A stretch of 64,000 bases of DNA from Heliocidaris tuberculata (GCA_025618425.1 CM046838.1:10155752-10219751); one strand, 5' to 3'; positions 1-11,776 are shown, numbered from the stretch's first letter. The notes: generated from the letters alone by a model not told the origin. Program-made: numbers and translations.

Positions 1-2440
1 AAATTATTTTCAGATATCTCCTTAAAAATTAACCACGGCGGCATAAATTTATGATCAGGTAATATAATGACATATTTGATGGGAGGTTCGGCAAAGAACT
101 TATCAGGGATGTTGCTATTACAATAACATTTTGAATACCGATCAAGAATGAAGATGTCATAATCTTAGACAGATAAGGGAAGTTGCTCGAGCGAGGTGTA
201 AAGGAATCCGATCTGAAAGAGAGAGTTGAAGCCACCTCCTCAACAAAAAGAGAAGTCCTGGGTTCAGGCCGTACACTTGTAATAAGATCCAGTGATTTTC
301 GATGAATCCTCCTCGAACCCGAAGTATGACGTGAATGTTGAAGAAATCCTATAAAATAAATGATGCACATTTGAACATTTTTTTTCATAAGTGCATAAGG
401 CTAAGATCAGTCCTATGAGGGAGCAGGAGTCGGTCCCAGGGAGATGTTATGGTTTTGGGGTAGTCTAAGTTAAGCCCACCGCACACCATACGATCACACT
501 GCAGTCCGATTTTGGAAGAAATCGCCATTGCATTAGATATGTAAATTTAAATAGATGTAATATACGTGATTGGGGTGCTGAAAAGTGATAGGAACACTAA
601 GATATTGTGTATTGTAAGTGTTCTAGCCCCTAGCGGTTCTAGGGGCACTCGACCCAAAAAAAAGTGGTAGGTATGTGCCGCCGGCAAGACAAAAAAAAAA
701 AGGGGGGGGGGGTTCGGAACGAGCGTATCATGAAAACGATAGTCTTCGGAACTACTAACATTTTGGAAAAAGGGGGTCTTTAAAATTGGATTACAATATA
801 AATATGCTACGGAACTGGTTCCCACAAGCTCCCATTAGCTACAATGTAAATACGCTGTGTGTCATGGCAAGCCTATGGTGTGTGTATTCATATTAAGCGG
901 CGTTAATTCACATGCATGCGCTCAGCACGAATGAAAACTGAATTCCCTGGGGTGGATTGGAACCGGACTGGAAGCAATGGGGAGAGCTCGGAGGAATTAA
1001 ACACCTAAAATGAAACTCGTTTTCAACTTTTCACCAAAAATGATATTCTTCGAAACGGGCCGGTGCGGGCCAGGACGGCGTGAACGACGGAATGAAAAAA
1101 AAAAGCGGTGCTTTGGAACGGTTTCTCTCTCCTTTTATTTTATTTTTTCTCAACAAGAAAAAAATGGTATGCTTTGGAACGGAAATTTGAGTGTAAAAAT
1201 GGGGGTCTTCTCTGCAGCACATACCCATACACTGTATACTGAGTGCCCCCCCCCCTCCCCCCGGGTTCTAGCCAGAGCAAAGGCCAAAATAATCGGCTTC
1301 TAATCGCAGAATCGCGGAGCAGGTCTGCCGTCACACCAAAGCGGAGTCGAATTGGCTTCTCCTCCAACAGAGAGACTTGCAATACCTCTAAATTTTGATT
1401 TTATTATCTATGTGACTACCGGTATTCAAAAAATGTTTTTAGTGTCCTCTGACTAATTTTCTCTCTTACATGCTTACATTCCCTTCACTGGTCGATGATC
1501 AGAAGTGAATAAAAAGACGGGGGTCATTCACAACGAGCATCAGACTGCCAGGGGAAGCCAGTAGAATCAGTAGAAAGTTACGAAATATCGCGGAGCTACC
1601 GAAATACTTCCAGTGATTTATTTACATGATGAATTATAGTCTTCATGAATCAATCCATCAGAATTCCTTAAGATTAGTTCTTAGTATACGTAGGGCTGGG
1701 CAAAAAGTTTCGGTACACCCTGGATTTGTGACGATTTTTTTACATCACTTTTTATTTCCAATGAAAGACCTCCTCTAGGTTCTAAAAATCATTTTACAGG
1801 TTTGTATACCATGTATACTTTATTCAGATAATGTTTTTTTTACTTACAGTTGTATTTTTCTTTCTCAGTTCTGATTTAAAGACTTAAATCAGACATTCGA
1901 AGATTAAGGGACAAAACGAGTTTATTATATCAAAAGAAAAATTAGAAACCACAGAACAACCAGAACGAGTTTTTCTGGAGAGAAGCAACGCCTGAAACAC
2001 CAACGCTCAAATCGACCTTCAAGCAGAGACGTCACAAGCATGACAAGGGGGATTCCATTCACAGTGCAGATCAGTCTTCGCACTGTAATTGAATGTGCCG
2101 TCTCAAAATACGAGCAAGCGGAAGATACCGTATACTGCTTAGCTTCATTTTTGCTTTTTACGCGATTTTGAGCTATATTTATTATTTTGCTCGAATATAA
2201 TAAGTATCTAAAGATCAAATTATAGGTACTTCGTTTCTTCACCTATTCCTAGCAATTATCTAAATTTTAACAATTTCATGGTGCATGACCATCGACAGAA
2301 TGCCAAACCAGTCATGTCGGATATGATCGTGTAGCATGTAGGGAAAGTCCGTATCTTCCAGTATAATGTTTTACCCTGAATACTCCTCTTAGGACAATAA
2401 ACTAATCCGTAATGCAGTGGCCTTATGAAATATAGTTTTC
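1..2440. other. Left-edge region, no supported gene
   Basis: Contains homopolymer runs (705-715, 1243-1263) and unassigned sequence. A 119-codon minus-strand frame (29-388) sits behind an acceptor-like TTTTATAG and is phase-compatible with the CCP gene, but it has no recognisable domain. A second frame of the same strand reads DRYSKCYCNSNIPDKFFAEP. Neither can be assigned. Confidence 0.3.
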
Positions 2441-2967
2441 TTTATTTCGTGCATGGTGTGTGGGTGTCAAAAAGACATCAACTTGCCTTGTAAAGACAAA
2501 AAATACCTAGTTGCTAGTTCGATCCAGTTGAAGTTCGCTCAACCCACACACCGTCGTATATTTTAGCAGGAGTCAGATGAAACTTACATGATAGCGAGCA
2601 AAGCAACGACAATTACATCTTTACTTTTCAAATTTTGAACCCTTTAAATTATTTAAGAACTATATACTGGGCGCGCGAAATTACGAGATCCTTAAAGAAA
2701 ATAATTATGCTAGGTCGCAAAGCGACCGAGCTTCAGAAAATGTTCGCATTTGAAACCTTTAAAAAAATAATTCTATTGCATTTACCCTGAGGATTTGTGG
2801 GGCGCATAATCCGTAAAGATTATGATTTTTCTTCATTTCCCTTTTTTAAAAATTTCTCTCCTCTGTGTTTTGCGCCCCCTCCAAGTGCCGCCCGGGGCAC
2901 CTGCCCCCCCCCCCCTCCAGATACGCCACTGATAAGATCATAACATTGTGGCTAATTTTCAGTCCAA

Positions 2968-3092
2968 AAAAGGTCGGGATTATTCAAGGTATTTCGTTTG
3001 CTCAGCTCACTCACACAGCATGCAGTCATATTCGCAAGCTGCAAACTGTGAGAGTGAGCTGAGCAAGCAAAATACCGTAAATAATTCCGACT
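2968..3092. mobile_element. Short foldback element
   Basis: Inverted arms GTCGGGATTATTCAAGGTAT...GCTCAGCTCACTC and the complement at 3050-3090, around a short loop. It shares GGTATTTxGTTTGCTCAG with the next larger foldback (3760), so the two are related. Confidence 0.55.
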
Positions 3093-3416
3093 TGTTAAGA
3101 CTGTAAATACGCTATATTGCCATGATTTTATTAGGCCACTGATTTATGGAAGGCCATTTGTCAACCCCTAAGTCCTGTATAAATTACTATATTTATGTAA
3201 CAAAATAAAGAAACAAAATTATTTTCTGTCATGAAATGAGCATCCGAAATCAATTCTATCTTGTCGGTTTTGTATTTGTATTTAGTCCCAGAACTGTGGT
3301 GATTTTGTAGGATTAAAAGAGGGTGACATTCGGCTCTCCATAATTCGGTGGCCTAAATTTACACACGTAGGCGGGGGCTTAAGTTAGACGCCTTTCGAGA
3401 ATACGGGCCTTCACCT

Positions 3417-3684
3417 TTAATTCGTGCATGGTGTTTGGTTGTCACAAAGATGATAAATTGAATTGTAGCGGCGAAAAAAAAACCAAAAAAAAAAAAACGG
3501 CTAAAGCTCGATTGCGTAGCAGTTCTCTCAACTCACACAAGTAGCAATCAGCCTAGCCGGTCGCATCAGACTACAAGCCTATTGCAGCTTAATCCAGCTA
3601 GCAGAAAAGGGGGCCCCTTTTTCGTCCCTACAATTCAAGTTATCGTCTTTATGACAACCAAACACCATGTACAAATTACAGAGA
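3417..3684. mobile_element. Foldback element (GCATGGTGTTTGGTTGTC arms)
   Basis: Left arm TTCGTGCATGGTGTTTGGTT and AGATGATAAATTGAATTGTA are repeated inverted at 3630-3684. A diverged single arm lies at 2448-2510 (GCATGGTGTGTGGGTGTC). Confidence 0.55.
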
Positions 3685-3761
3685 AAGATAATTATTTCAT
3701 AAGATCATGGCCTTGTGGCTTATTTCCAATCAAAAGGAGAAAAAAAAAATCCAGATTTTTT

Positions 3762-4205
3762 TACGGTATTTAGTTTGCTCAGACCCAACCTCGGAAAACC
3801 GAGCACAGGTATATACTCTGAAACGGCGTATCAATATAGAGCCCTCATTGTTCAATGTGAGGCAGTGTGTACAAAAGGTATGGGGAAAATCTTGCACAGT
3901 CAACCAGCCAACGATATACAATTTTTTTAAAATAATGCTGCGTGTCTATTTCCTTCAAAATCCTTGAATGATTTGCCATAATGAAATGACTATCAAATGA
4001 CAAAGGTTTGAAATAAATATATCCGCAGCATTATTTTTGAAAAATATATTATATACAGCAGGTCGACATTGCACGATTTTCCCCATGTTTTTTTGTACAC
4101 ACTATCTCGCACTGAACGATGAGGGCTCTATATTCATCTTGCTCCATACGCCGTTTTCGGAGTATATACCTGTGCTCGGTTTTCCGGAGTTGGGTCTGAC
4201 TGTCA
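3762..4205. mobile_element. ~440 bp foldback element
   Basis: Arms of about 130 bp: CAGACCCAACCTCGGAAAAC, GAGCACAGGTATATACTC and TATAGAGCCCTCATTGTTCA are matched inverted at 4065-4205. ORFs in the region are antisense mirror images of each other and not genes. Confidence 0.6.
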
Positions 4206-4870
4206 TATAGATTTTTTAAAACAGAAAATACATTCAAATTACATTATCATTATATGAAAAAGTGCCCCTCCTGAGGTGGGAAATTGCCATAATCTTGATA
4301 TTTTTTCCCGCCTTATGTGTCCTTTCAACCTTGTATTTCCTTTTGATGACAATGAAAAATGCCACTAATTTTACTTTTATGAAAAACATCACATTTCTGT
4401 TCGCTTTGTTCTTAAAAGAAATTGCAGTTCTTCAAAATTCAAAACTTTTATTTTTTTTCGATTGTAGGTACTATTTCAATACAAAACATGCCCTCTCTTT
4501 ACCCCAACATCGACAAAACATTGACCATCCTTTATTTTATGATGAGGGCATTATCCTTATCCTCGTTATTGAAAGAAACAAATGAAAACGTCTTCTCGTA
4601 GGGTTTTAAAAGCCACGTTACATTTGGGTCATGTTCGCATGTGATCCTAACGTTTTCACGGTTTTACCCAAATCTGGCACAACTGAGGTTTTACATGTCA
4701 TTTTCAAAATGCTGCTGCTCGGTAAAGCATGTACGGGTGGATGCCATCAAGGTATCATTTAAAAGCATGATACGTTTAGTTTATGGAAAATAAATAATTA
4801 TTGTCATACAGCACATAGTGTGGTCACAATAACCCTTTGTTTTAGGGTTTCGTTTTTCTGGGACCCACTG

Positions 4871-4872
<2 letters not shown>

Positions 4873-4930
<58 letters not shown>
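4873..4930. repeat. (AT)n microsatellite
   Basis: Pure alternating TA of about 58 bp. A similar run at 5982-6018 marks the 5' truncation edge of the LINE; another lies at 10438-10521. Confidence 0.95.
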
Positions 4931-4932
<2 letters not shown>

Positions 4933-5432
4933 GTGTGAGAAATTTGTTCTCATACAATAGCATCGGCAACTCTCTTGGGTAAATTTACATAATGTGAGAA
5001 ATCAATCGAACTGAATGAGATAAATAATTTGCCGATGCTATAGTATTAGAACAAATTTCTCACAAATTGTAAATAATTAATTCTAATACATGTATCCGCC
5101 ATGGATCTAGCTAGGCATGCGGCTTTTCATTATTCAGTACTCCCCTGTCCCTCAAAACAAAAAGGAATAAATTAACTGCGAAGGGTTGCAAGGGCTGCCT
5201 GTCGGTGTTTGTACCTGGTGTAGCGGAATACCACTCAACCCGCCTCCGTGGTCCAGTAGTTAAGGCGTTTGGCGTACAGTGCCAAAGACCCGGGTTCGAC
5301 TCCTGGCGCAGACAATTTTTGCAAACCCTGCAGTTATTTCCACAAAAAGGAAGTCAGTAAGGAGGAACAATGAATTTAGCTACGCAAATTATTTCTCTCA
5401 TTCAATTCAATTGATTTCTCACATTATATATA
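4931..5432. mobile_element. Composite of inverted repeats around a tRNA-like SINE head
   Basis: TGTGAGAAATTTGTTCT...AGCATCGGCAA (4931-4970) is inverted at 5030-5070. A second inverted pair joins 4989-5032 (AATGTGAGAAATCAATCGAA) with 5380-5430. The tRNA-like segment lies between the outer arms, which suggests nested insertions. Confidence 0.5.
5242..5314 (+). repeat. tRNA-derived SINE head or tRNA pseudogene
   Basis: An A box-like TGGTCCAGTAG and a B box GGTTCGACTCC are correctly spaced, with a TTGGC/GCCAA anticodon stem and 7-base loop GTACAGT, and a CCGGG/CCTGG T stem. The acceptor stem (GCCTCCG against GCAGAC) does not pair, so it is not a working tRNA. Confidence 0.55.
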
Positions 5433-5455
5433 CTGTATATATATATATTATATAT

Positions 5456-5965
5456 ATATAATAATAATTATAATAATAATTGGATTTATATAGCGCCTTT
5501 TCCAAAGGATACAAGGCGCTGTCACCTAAAGTCTATTCAAGTAAATTAAGAATTGTATAAGTAAGTTTTTAGATGTTTCTTGAAGATGTCAAGTGATGTG
5601 CTATTACGGAGAGATGCGGAGAGTCTGTTCCAAAGTTGAGGAGCAAGTGACTGAAAGGACTTGAAGCCAGCCTGTTTTCGGGATTTTGGAATGACATAGG
5701 AAGGAGCAGAGGTAGAACGAAGAGAATATGATTTTCTCTGTTGCTGAAAGAGTGAGGAGATATATTGAGGAAGTGTGGTTGACAGTGATTTGTAAGTCTG
5801 AACCAGTATACGGTATTGTATTCTCTTAGAAACGGGAAGCCAGTGAAGTTCATTGAGTAATAGAGTGACGTGGGACCATTTTGGTTTTTGACATATTAGA
5901 CGAGCACACTTATTCTGAAGACGTTGAAGTCTGCCCAGGTCCTGTTTACTGATGACCCCAAGCAA
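5456..5965 (-). mobile_element. L2/CR1-like non-LTR retrotransposon, 3' end
   Basis: The minus-strand frame 5965-5546 encodes the C-terminal part of a LINE reverse transcriptase: LGRLQRLQNKCARLICQ, LLLNELHWLPVSKRIQYRIL, QTYKSL, SYSLRS, FKSFQSLAPQLWNRLSASLR and FKKHLKTYLYNS, then stop. The tail after the stop (AGCGCC...GGCGCTATATAAATCC, then an ATTATT-type microsatellite) is the hairpin-plus-short-tandem 3' end typical of L2/CR1 elements. It is 5' truncated at about 5985, where an AT microsatellite begins. The frame is intact over 139 residues, so the insertion is fairly young. Confidence 0.75.
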
Positions 5966-5979
5966 ACATCCACCATAGT

Positions 5980-6022
<43 letters not shown>

Positions 6023-6585
6023 GTTTACAACAGGAGAGGAAAAGGCAAAATGAAACCTGTTTTGACAACTTTAGGACATGTTTGGTCTCAACCTTACATT
6101 TCAAGTCTAATCAAAATGAAGGTCTGTAGAACGGTAAACGACTCGCAACGTAAATAGAAGATAGAATCCTTTTCTTTCCAGTTTCAAAATAAACATTTAG
6201 GCCACATGCGGTGTATTTTTTAAAAATTTTTGTTATTTAGATTATTTTATATTCTAAAGGGTCGATTCTTGAAAGAACTGTCATCTTCAGCCAGAAAATT
6301 ATTATCATGATAGTTATATGCAATCCATCGAGCGACGTTCCTGTGCTCAACACAGCTACATTGATGAAAAAATTATTTCATTTCCAAGCAGGTCCATTTG
6401 ATTTTTGTTAAGAAAGCAAATTTGTAAGAAAATGCGATTTTTTTTTAAATACATGATTATTAATGCTTTTATATCATACTCACTTTATAATAGAAAATAA
6501 CCACTTTTAAAAGTAACCGCAGGAAAATTTCAACTACAAATGAGCCCATTTTTAGAACATATATATAATATTCAGTCGTTTTTAC

Positions 6586-6771
6586 CGTCACATGTTGGTA
6601 CAGCTGGTAAGAAGATGCCATCTGAACCGCATGTCACAGAAGCAGTTCCATTAATGGCATAGCCAGTCATGCAACTATACTGACACATGGTGTTGTAGAT
6701 TTCTGATCCACTCTCTGTACATCCAGAAATCTGGAGCCCCGTCGTAAGAGCTGGAACGGCGCATGTCACAA
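6586..6771 (-). CDS. CCP/sushi exon 8 (last recognised)
   Basis: 186 bp, phase 1-1, P-type, acceptor GCTAATATAG, donor GACG|GTAAAA. Internal changes (GYAINGT, GSDGIFLPAVPTC) make it the most diverged of the array, as expected for the outer edge. No further CCP, transmembrane or terminal exon could be found downstream (6585 to 1), so the mature C-terminus is unknown. Confidence 0.78.
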
Positions 6772-7041
6772 CTATATTAGCAAAATAAGAATATAAAATT
6801 GCACAATGAGAATACAGCGAAGCCCTCTTTAATAAGATATTCTTCTACAAAGCAGGTCCATTTGATCTTAAGAAAGCATATTTGTAAGAAAAAAAGTTTT
6901 TCTAATTACATGTTCATCAATGCTTCCATATCACACTCACTTTAGATTAGAAAATAACCACTTTCAAAACTAATTGCTTGAAAATTTTCTCTACATATGT
7001 GCCCATTTTTAGAACATTTATTCAATTTCTAGTCATTTTAC

Positions 7042-7227
7042 CGTCACATGTTGGTATAGCTGGTAAGAAGTTGCCATCCGAACCACATGTCACAGAAGCA
7101 GTTCCATTAATGATATAGCCAGTCATACAACTATACTGACACATGGTGTTGTAGATTTCTGATCCACTCTCTGTACATCCAGAAATCTGGAGCCCCGTCG
7201 TAAGAGCTGGAACGGCGCAGGTCACAA
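7042..7227 (-). CDS. CCP/sushi exon 7
   Basis: 186 bp, phase 1-1, P-type, acceptor TTGCTTTAG. MCQYSC replaces the MCHYSC of the central units, and GYIINGT replaces GYTINGT. All six Cys are conserved. Confidence 0.8.
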
Positions 7228-7501
7228 CTAAAGCAAAATAAGAATATAAAATTGCCCAATGAGAGTACAGCCAGCCCTCTTTATCTTTAATAAGGTACTC
7301 TTCCGCCAAGCAGGTCCATTCGGTTTTTGTTAAGAAAGCATTTTCGTAAGAAAATGTGATTTTCTAAGTACATGTTCATCAATGCTTCCATATCACACTC
7401 ACTTTAGAATAGAAAATGACCCCTTTTAATAGTAACTACAGGAAATTTTTGACATGTGTGCCTATTTTTAGAACATTTATTTAATTTCGACTCATTTTTA
7501 C

Positions 7502-7687
7502 CGTCACATGTTGGTATAGCTGGTAAGAAGTTGCCATCCGAACCACATGTCACAGAAGCGGTTCCATTAATGGTAAAGCCAGTCATACAACTATAGTGAC
7601 ACATGGTGTTGTAGATTTCTGATCCACTCTCTGTACATCCAGAAATCTGAAGCCCCGTCGTAAGAGCTGGAACGGCGCAGGTCACAA
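7502..7687 (-). CDS. CCP/sushi exon 6
   Basis: 186 bp, phase 1-1. P-type module (CAVPALTTGLQISGC) with GFTINGT where neighbours have GYTINGT. The acceptor is TTGCTTTAG rather than GCTAATATAG, shared only with the next unit. Confidence 0.8.
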
Positions 7688-7959
7688 CTAAAGCAAAATA
7701 AGAATATAACATTGTGCAACGAGAGTACAGCCCAGCTTTCAATAATAAGGTATTCTTCCGCCAAGCAGGTCCATTCGGTTTTTGTTAAGAAGGCATTTTC
7801 GTAAGAAAATATTATTTTCTATTAAGTACATGTTCATCAATGCTTCGATATCACAGTTACTTTAGAATAGAAAATGACCACTTTTAAAAGTAACTGCAGG
7901 AAATGCTTGACATGTGTGCCCTTTTTTAGAACATTTATATAATTTCGACTCATTTTTAC

Positions 7960-8145
7960 CGTCACATGTTGGTATAGCTGGTAAGAAGTTGCCATCCAAA
8001 CCACATGTCACAGAAGCAGTTCCATTAATGGTATAGCCAGTCATACAACTATAGTGACACATGGTGTTGTAGATTTCGGATCCACTCTCTGTACATCCAA
8101 CAACCTGGAGCCCTGTCGTAAGAGCTTGAACCGCGCAGGTCACAA
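7960..8145 (-). CDS. CCP/sushi exon 5
   Basis: 186 bp, phase 1-1, Q-type, six Cys, and by eye the same module sequence as the two preceding units. Its downstream intron is slightly diverged from theirs, so it borders the homogenised block. Confidence 0.8.
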
Positions 8146-8417
8146 CTATATTAGCAAAATAAGAATATAAAATTGTGCAACGAGAGTACAGCCCAGCTTT
8201 CAATAATAAGGTATTCTTCCGCCAAGCAGGTCCATTCGGTTTTTGTTAAGAAAGCATTTTCGTAAGAAAATGTGATTTTCTAAGTACATGTTCATCAATG
8301 CTTCCATATCACACTCACTTTAGAATAGATAATGACCCCTTTTAATAGTAACTGCAGGAAATTTTTGACATGTGTGCCTATTTTTAGAACATTTATATAA
8401 TTTCGGCTCATTTTTAC

Positions 8418-8603
8418 CGTCACATGTTGGTATAGCTGGTAAGAAGTTGCCATCCAAACCACATGTCACAGAAGCAGTTCCATTAATGGTATAGCCAGTC
8501 ATACAACTATAGTGACACATGGTGTTGTAGATTTCGGATCCACTCTCTGTACATCCAACAACCTGGAGCCCTGTCGTAAGAGCTTGAACCGCGCAGGTCA
8601 CAA
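8418..8603 (-). CDS. CCP/sushi exon 4
   Basis: 186 bp, phase 1-1, acceptor GCTAATATAG, donor GACG|GTAAAA. It encodes the same 62 residues as the exon at 8876. The Q-type sequence has GLQVVGC and CGLDG where P-type units have GLQISGC and CGSDG. Confidence 0.8.
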
Positions 8604-8875
8604 CTATATTAGCAAAATAAGAATATAAAATTGTGCAACGAGAGTACAGCCCAGCTTTCAATAATAAGGTATTCTTCCGCCAAGCAGGTCCATTCGGTTT
8701 TTGTTAAGAAAGCATTTTCGTAAGAGAATGTGATTTTCTAAGTACATGTTCATCAATGCTTCCATATCACACTCACTTTAGAATAGATAATGACCCCTTT
8801 TAATAGTAACTGCAGGAAATTTTTGACATGTGTGCCTATTTTTAGAACATTTATATAATTTCGGCTCATTTTTAC

Positions 8876-9061
8876 CGTCACATGTTGGTATAGCTGGTAA
8901 GAAGTTGCCATCCAAACCACATGTCACAGAAGCAGTTCCATTAATGGTATAGCCAGTCATACAACTATAGTGACACATGGTGTTGTAGATTTCGGATCCA
9001 CTCTCTGTACATCCAACAACCTGGAGCCCTGTCGTAAGAGCTTGAACCGCGCAGGTCACAA
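8876..9061 (-). CDS. CCP/sushi exon 3
   Basis: 186 bp, phase 1-1, Q-type module with six Cys. With its intron it is essentially identical to the next 458 bp unit (exon 8418-8603), differing at single bases. Near-identity that includes intron sequence means very recent duplication, gene conversion or an assembly duplication. Confidence 0.8.
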
Positions 9062-9333
9062 CTATATTAGCAAAATAAGAATATAAAATTGTGCAACGAG
9101 AGTACAGCCCAGCTTTCAATAATAAGGTATTCTTCCGCCAAGCAGGTCCATTCGGTTTTTGTTAAGAAAGCATTTTCGTAAGAGAATGTGATTTTCTAAG
9201 TACATGTTCATCAATGCTTCCATATCACACTCACTTTAGAATAGATAATGACCCCTTTTAATAGTAACTGCAGGAAATTTTTGACATGTGTGCCTATTTT
9301 TAGAACATTTATATAATTTCGACTCATTTTCAC

Positions 9334-9519
9334 CGTCACATGTTGGTATAGCTGGTAAGAAGTTGCCATCCAAACCACATGTCACAGAAGCAGTTCCATT
9401 AATGGTATAGCCAGTCATACAACTATAGTGACACATGGTGTTGTAGATTTCGGATCCACTCTCTGTACATCCAAAAACCTGAAGCCCCGTCGTAAGAGCT
9501 TGAACCGCGCAGGTCACAA
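9334..9519 (-). CDS. CCP/sushi exon 2
   Basis: 186 bp, phase 1-1, acceptor GCTAATATAG. It begins VVTCAVQALTTGLQVFGC and carries all six Cys. This is the only unit with donor GACG|GTGAAA rather than GTAAAA, which may weaken splicing slightly. Gln at residue 7 places it in the Q subgroup (units at 7960 to 9334). Confidence 0.8.
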
Positions 9520-9790
9520 CTATATTAGCAAAATAAGAATATAAAATTGTGCAACTAGAGTACAGCCCAGCTCTCTTTAAAAAGGTATTCTTCCGCCAAT
9601 CAGGTCCATTCGGTTTTGTTAAGAAAGCATTTTCGTAAGAAAATGTGATTTTCTAAGTACATGTTCATCAATGCTTCCATATCACACTCACTTTAGAATA
9701 GATAATGACCCCTTTTAATAGTAACTGCAGGAAATTTTTGACATGTGTGCCTATTTTTAGAACATTTATATAATTTCGACTCATTTTTAC

Positions 9791-9976
9791 CGTCACATGT
9801 TGGTATAGCTGGTAAGAAGTTGCCATCCGAACCACATGTCACAGAAGCAGTTCCATTAATGGTATAGCCAGTCATACAACTATATTGACACATGGTGTTG
9901 TAGATTTCTGATCCACTCTCTGTACATCCAACAACCTGGAGCCCCGTCGTGAGTGCTGGAACCGCGCAGGTCACCT
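9791..9976 (-). CDS. CCP/sushi exon 1 (in transcript order)
   Basis: 186 bp, 62 residues, phase 1-1. The acceptor TTATTACAG and exon start AGGTGACC differ from all other units, as expected for the founding edge of a tandem array. The module reads EVTCAVPALTTGLQVVGC... and ends VPTCD-like, with Cys at about 4, 18, 30, 34, 48 and 61. The core CCP pattern (C1, YSC, VTCGSDG, PTC) is present, plus one extra Cys pair. The tryptophan usual before the last Cys is Phe. NGT is a potential N-glycosylation site. Donor GACG|GTAAAA. Confidence 0.8.
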
Positions 9977-10437
9977 CTGTAATAAAATAAGATTATAAAA
10001 CTGCATAATGAGAGTACAGTCTCTCTTCCCATTTGATTTTTTCTTGAGTAAGCAAATTAGTAACAAAAGTAAAATTGCAATTGTATTAGAACAATATGCA
10101 TGCATTCATTGACGCCTATCTTTGTTTCTTAACTGGACGGTCATAGGCATTGAATACGATCCCTTCGACCACTCAAAGTCTATGAATTGGGGGCAGGGGG
10201 CAGTTACCCCCCCCCCCCCAATAAATCCGGAGGTGTAAAATTAAATAAGGAAAAACTGATGCAAAACTCGGGAAATGAAACCTTCCAAAATGAAACCTTC
10301 CAAAATACACAAGGTATTACACGATCAGACTACAATTTCGCCGCGTGCTCCGCTAGCAAATTCTCTAATTTTCACTGCTTCATGTAACCGTGGAGAAGCT
10401 TGTTTTTAGAGGCGTTAAAAAATCATGAAGGGTACTC

Positions 10438-10469
10438 TTTATATATATATGTACATATATATATATATA

Positions 10470-10516
<47 letters not shown>

Positions 10517-10521
10517 TAGCT
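10438..10521. repeat. (AT)n microsatellite with GTACAT interruptions
   Basis: TATATATGTACATATATA units followed by pure TA, at the left border of a poly-G/minisatellite element. Confidence 0.9.
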
Positions 10522-10559
10522 TCATTTGAAATGACGCCATTAAAAAACGTTCAGAACAT

Positions 10560-11390
10560 ACATAATTCCCTTTTCTTCGTATAGTGCCCTTTTTTCTTTC
10601 TAATAAGTGCCCTTTTTACTTTCTGATGAGTGCCCCTTTTAACCTCAGAAATTAGTACCCCTTTTGTTTTCTGATAAGTGCGACATCGGTAGATGTTGGT
10701 TTATATAGAGTATATACAAAGGTATGTATAAAGTCCACAAAGGTGCCTTGTAAATATAGCTCCAAATAATCAGAGAGGCTTCATAATAATACATTCCCCT
10801 ACTGATATCAGCACAATAGTGAGGCAGTGGAGCAAGAGTAGAAGGGGCACAGTGCCCTTAATTATAGAGCAATGAGCAGAGTCCCCTAAATTATAAAAGG
10901 AACGAGGACATTTTTTTTTCTAAAATTTTTCAAATGCTCACTCGCTACGCTTGCTCGCATTTACTATTATCTTCTTATCATATTAAGAAAATCGCTGTAT
11001 ATAATCAACACCCGTTCTGCGTTATAAATAAATCTTAAATTTTTTGCTCGCTCGCTTCGCTCGCTCGCTAATGAAGAATCAGACCATTACACTCAACTGC
11101 AAAGTAGTATTTATCTAGAACCATGCTAAGATATAAACAATAGCGTTTCGAAAATGATCCTCGGTTGTGTATTTATTAGAATGTACCGGTATACCAATGT
11201 CTCAAAGTCGTATTTTCCGCCTTGTTTCCAACCTTTGTAGGTGCCCCTTTTTGTTGGTGCACCCCCCCCCTTTGAAAGACGCTCCGCCGCCCCTGATGAT
11301 GACTGAATTAAGTGCGAAATGAACATCGTTACGTTAGGCTGTCTTGCCCCCCCCCCCATCCGAAAAACGGATCGACGCCCCTGAATACTA
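10560..11390. mobile_element. Poly-G element copy with GTGCCCCTTTT minisatellite
   Basis: 10578-10690 has about five units like AGTGCCCCTTTT...TTTCTGATA. Next come TGCTCACTCGCTACGCTTGC and GCTCGCTCGCTTCGCTCGCT blocks (10935-11070), then GTGCACCCCCCCCC and CGCTCCGCCGCCCCTGA (11250-11300), with a second poly-C stretch at 11349. The same parts recur at 51.65-52.5 and 54.5-55.7 kb. ORFs across it are low-complexity and not genes. Confidence 0.55.
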
Positions 11391-11776
11391 GTGAACAACG
11401 GCACACTGACTTTGCCTACTGAAGAAAACGTCCTTAAATGTCATGTTCTGAAATGACTTTAATTGCTATTAACTTTGTATTTTTATGTGCCGTATCTGGT
11501 CTCACTGGAAAGCACTGGACGGTTGTAGTAATTTAAAAAGTTGCAACGTTTTCGGTCCAGAATCACGGTTTTGAAAAATGTTATGATTAAAACACCGTTG
11601 CGTCATGCACTTTTTTTGTCGGTCGTAAAAATATAATCATGATTGAGATCGCCAATCTCAAACACAGAGAAAGGTGCGTTTTGAATAATGATTCTGTTAG
11701 AATCACGGTCTCTGACATTCTATAAACGAAACCGAGATCTCAGTCACGTGTAAATGACGTCACAATTTATGGATGG

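Larger units (their letters stand above)
6560..9990. repeat. Eight-unit ~458 bp tandem array (CCP exon plus intron)
   Basis: Exon ends are spaced 456, 460, 458, 458, 458, 458 and 457 bp. Introns repeat with the exons (AAGCAGGTCCATTCGGTTTT, TACATGTTCATCAATGCTTC). Central units are nearly identical, edge units diverged. Confidence 0.9.

Noticed and set aside
29..388. 119-codon minus-strand ORF at the left edge, possibly the next exon of the CCP gene
   Set aside because: Phase-compatible and behind an acceptor-like TTTTATAG, but it has no recognisable domain and another frame of the same strand is equally open.
3707..3967. ORFs on both strands at 3.7-4.2 kb
   Set aside because: Mirror images from a foldback element's inverted arms.
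5242..5314. Functional tRNA gene
   Set aside because: The acceptor stem does not pair and the loop would give an unusual ACA anticodon; a SINE head fits better.
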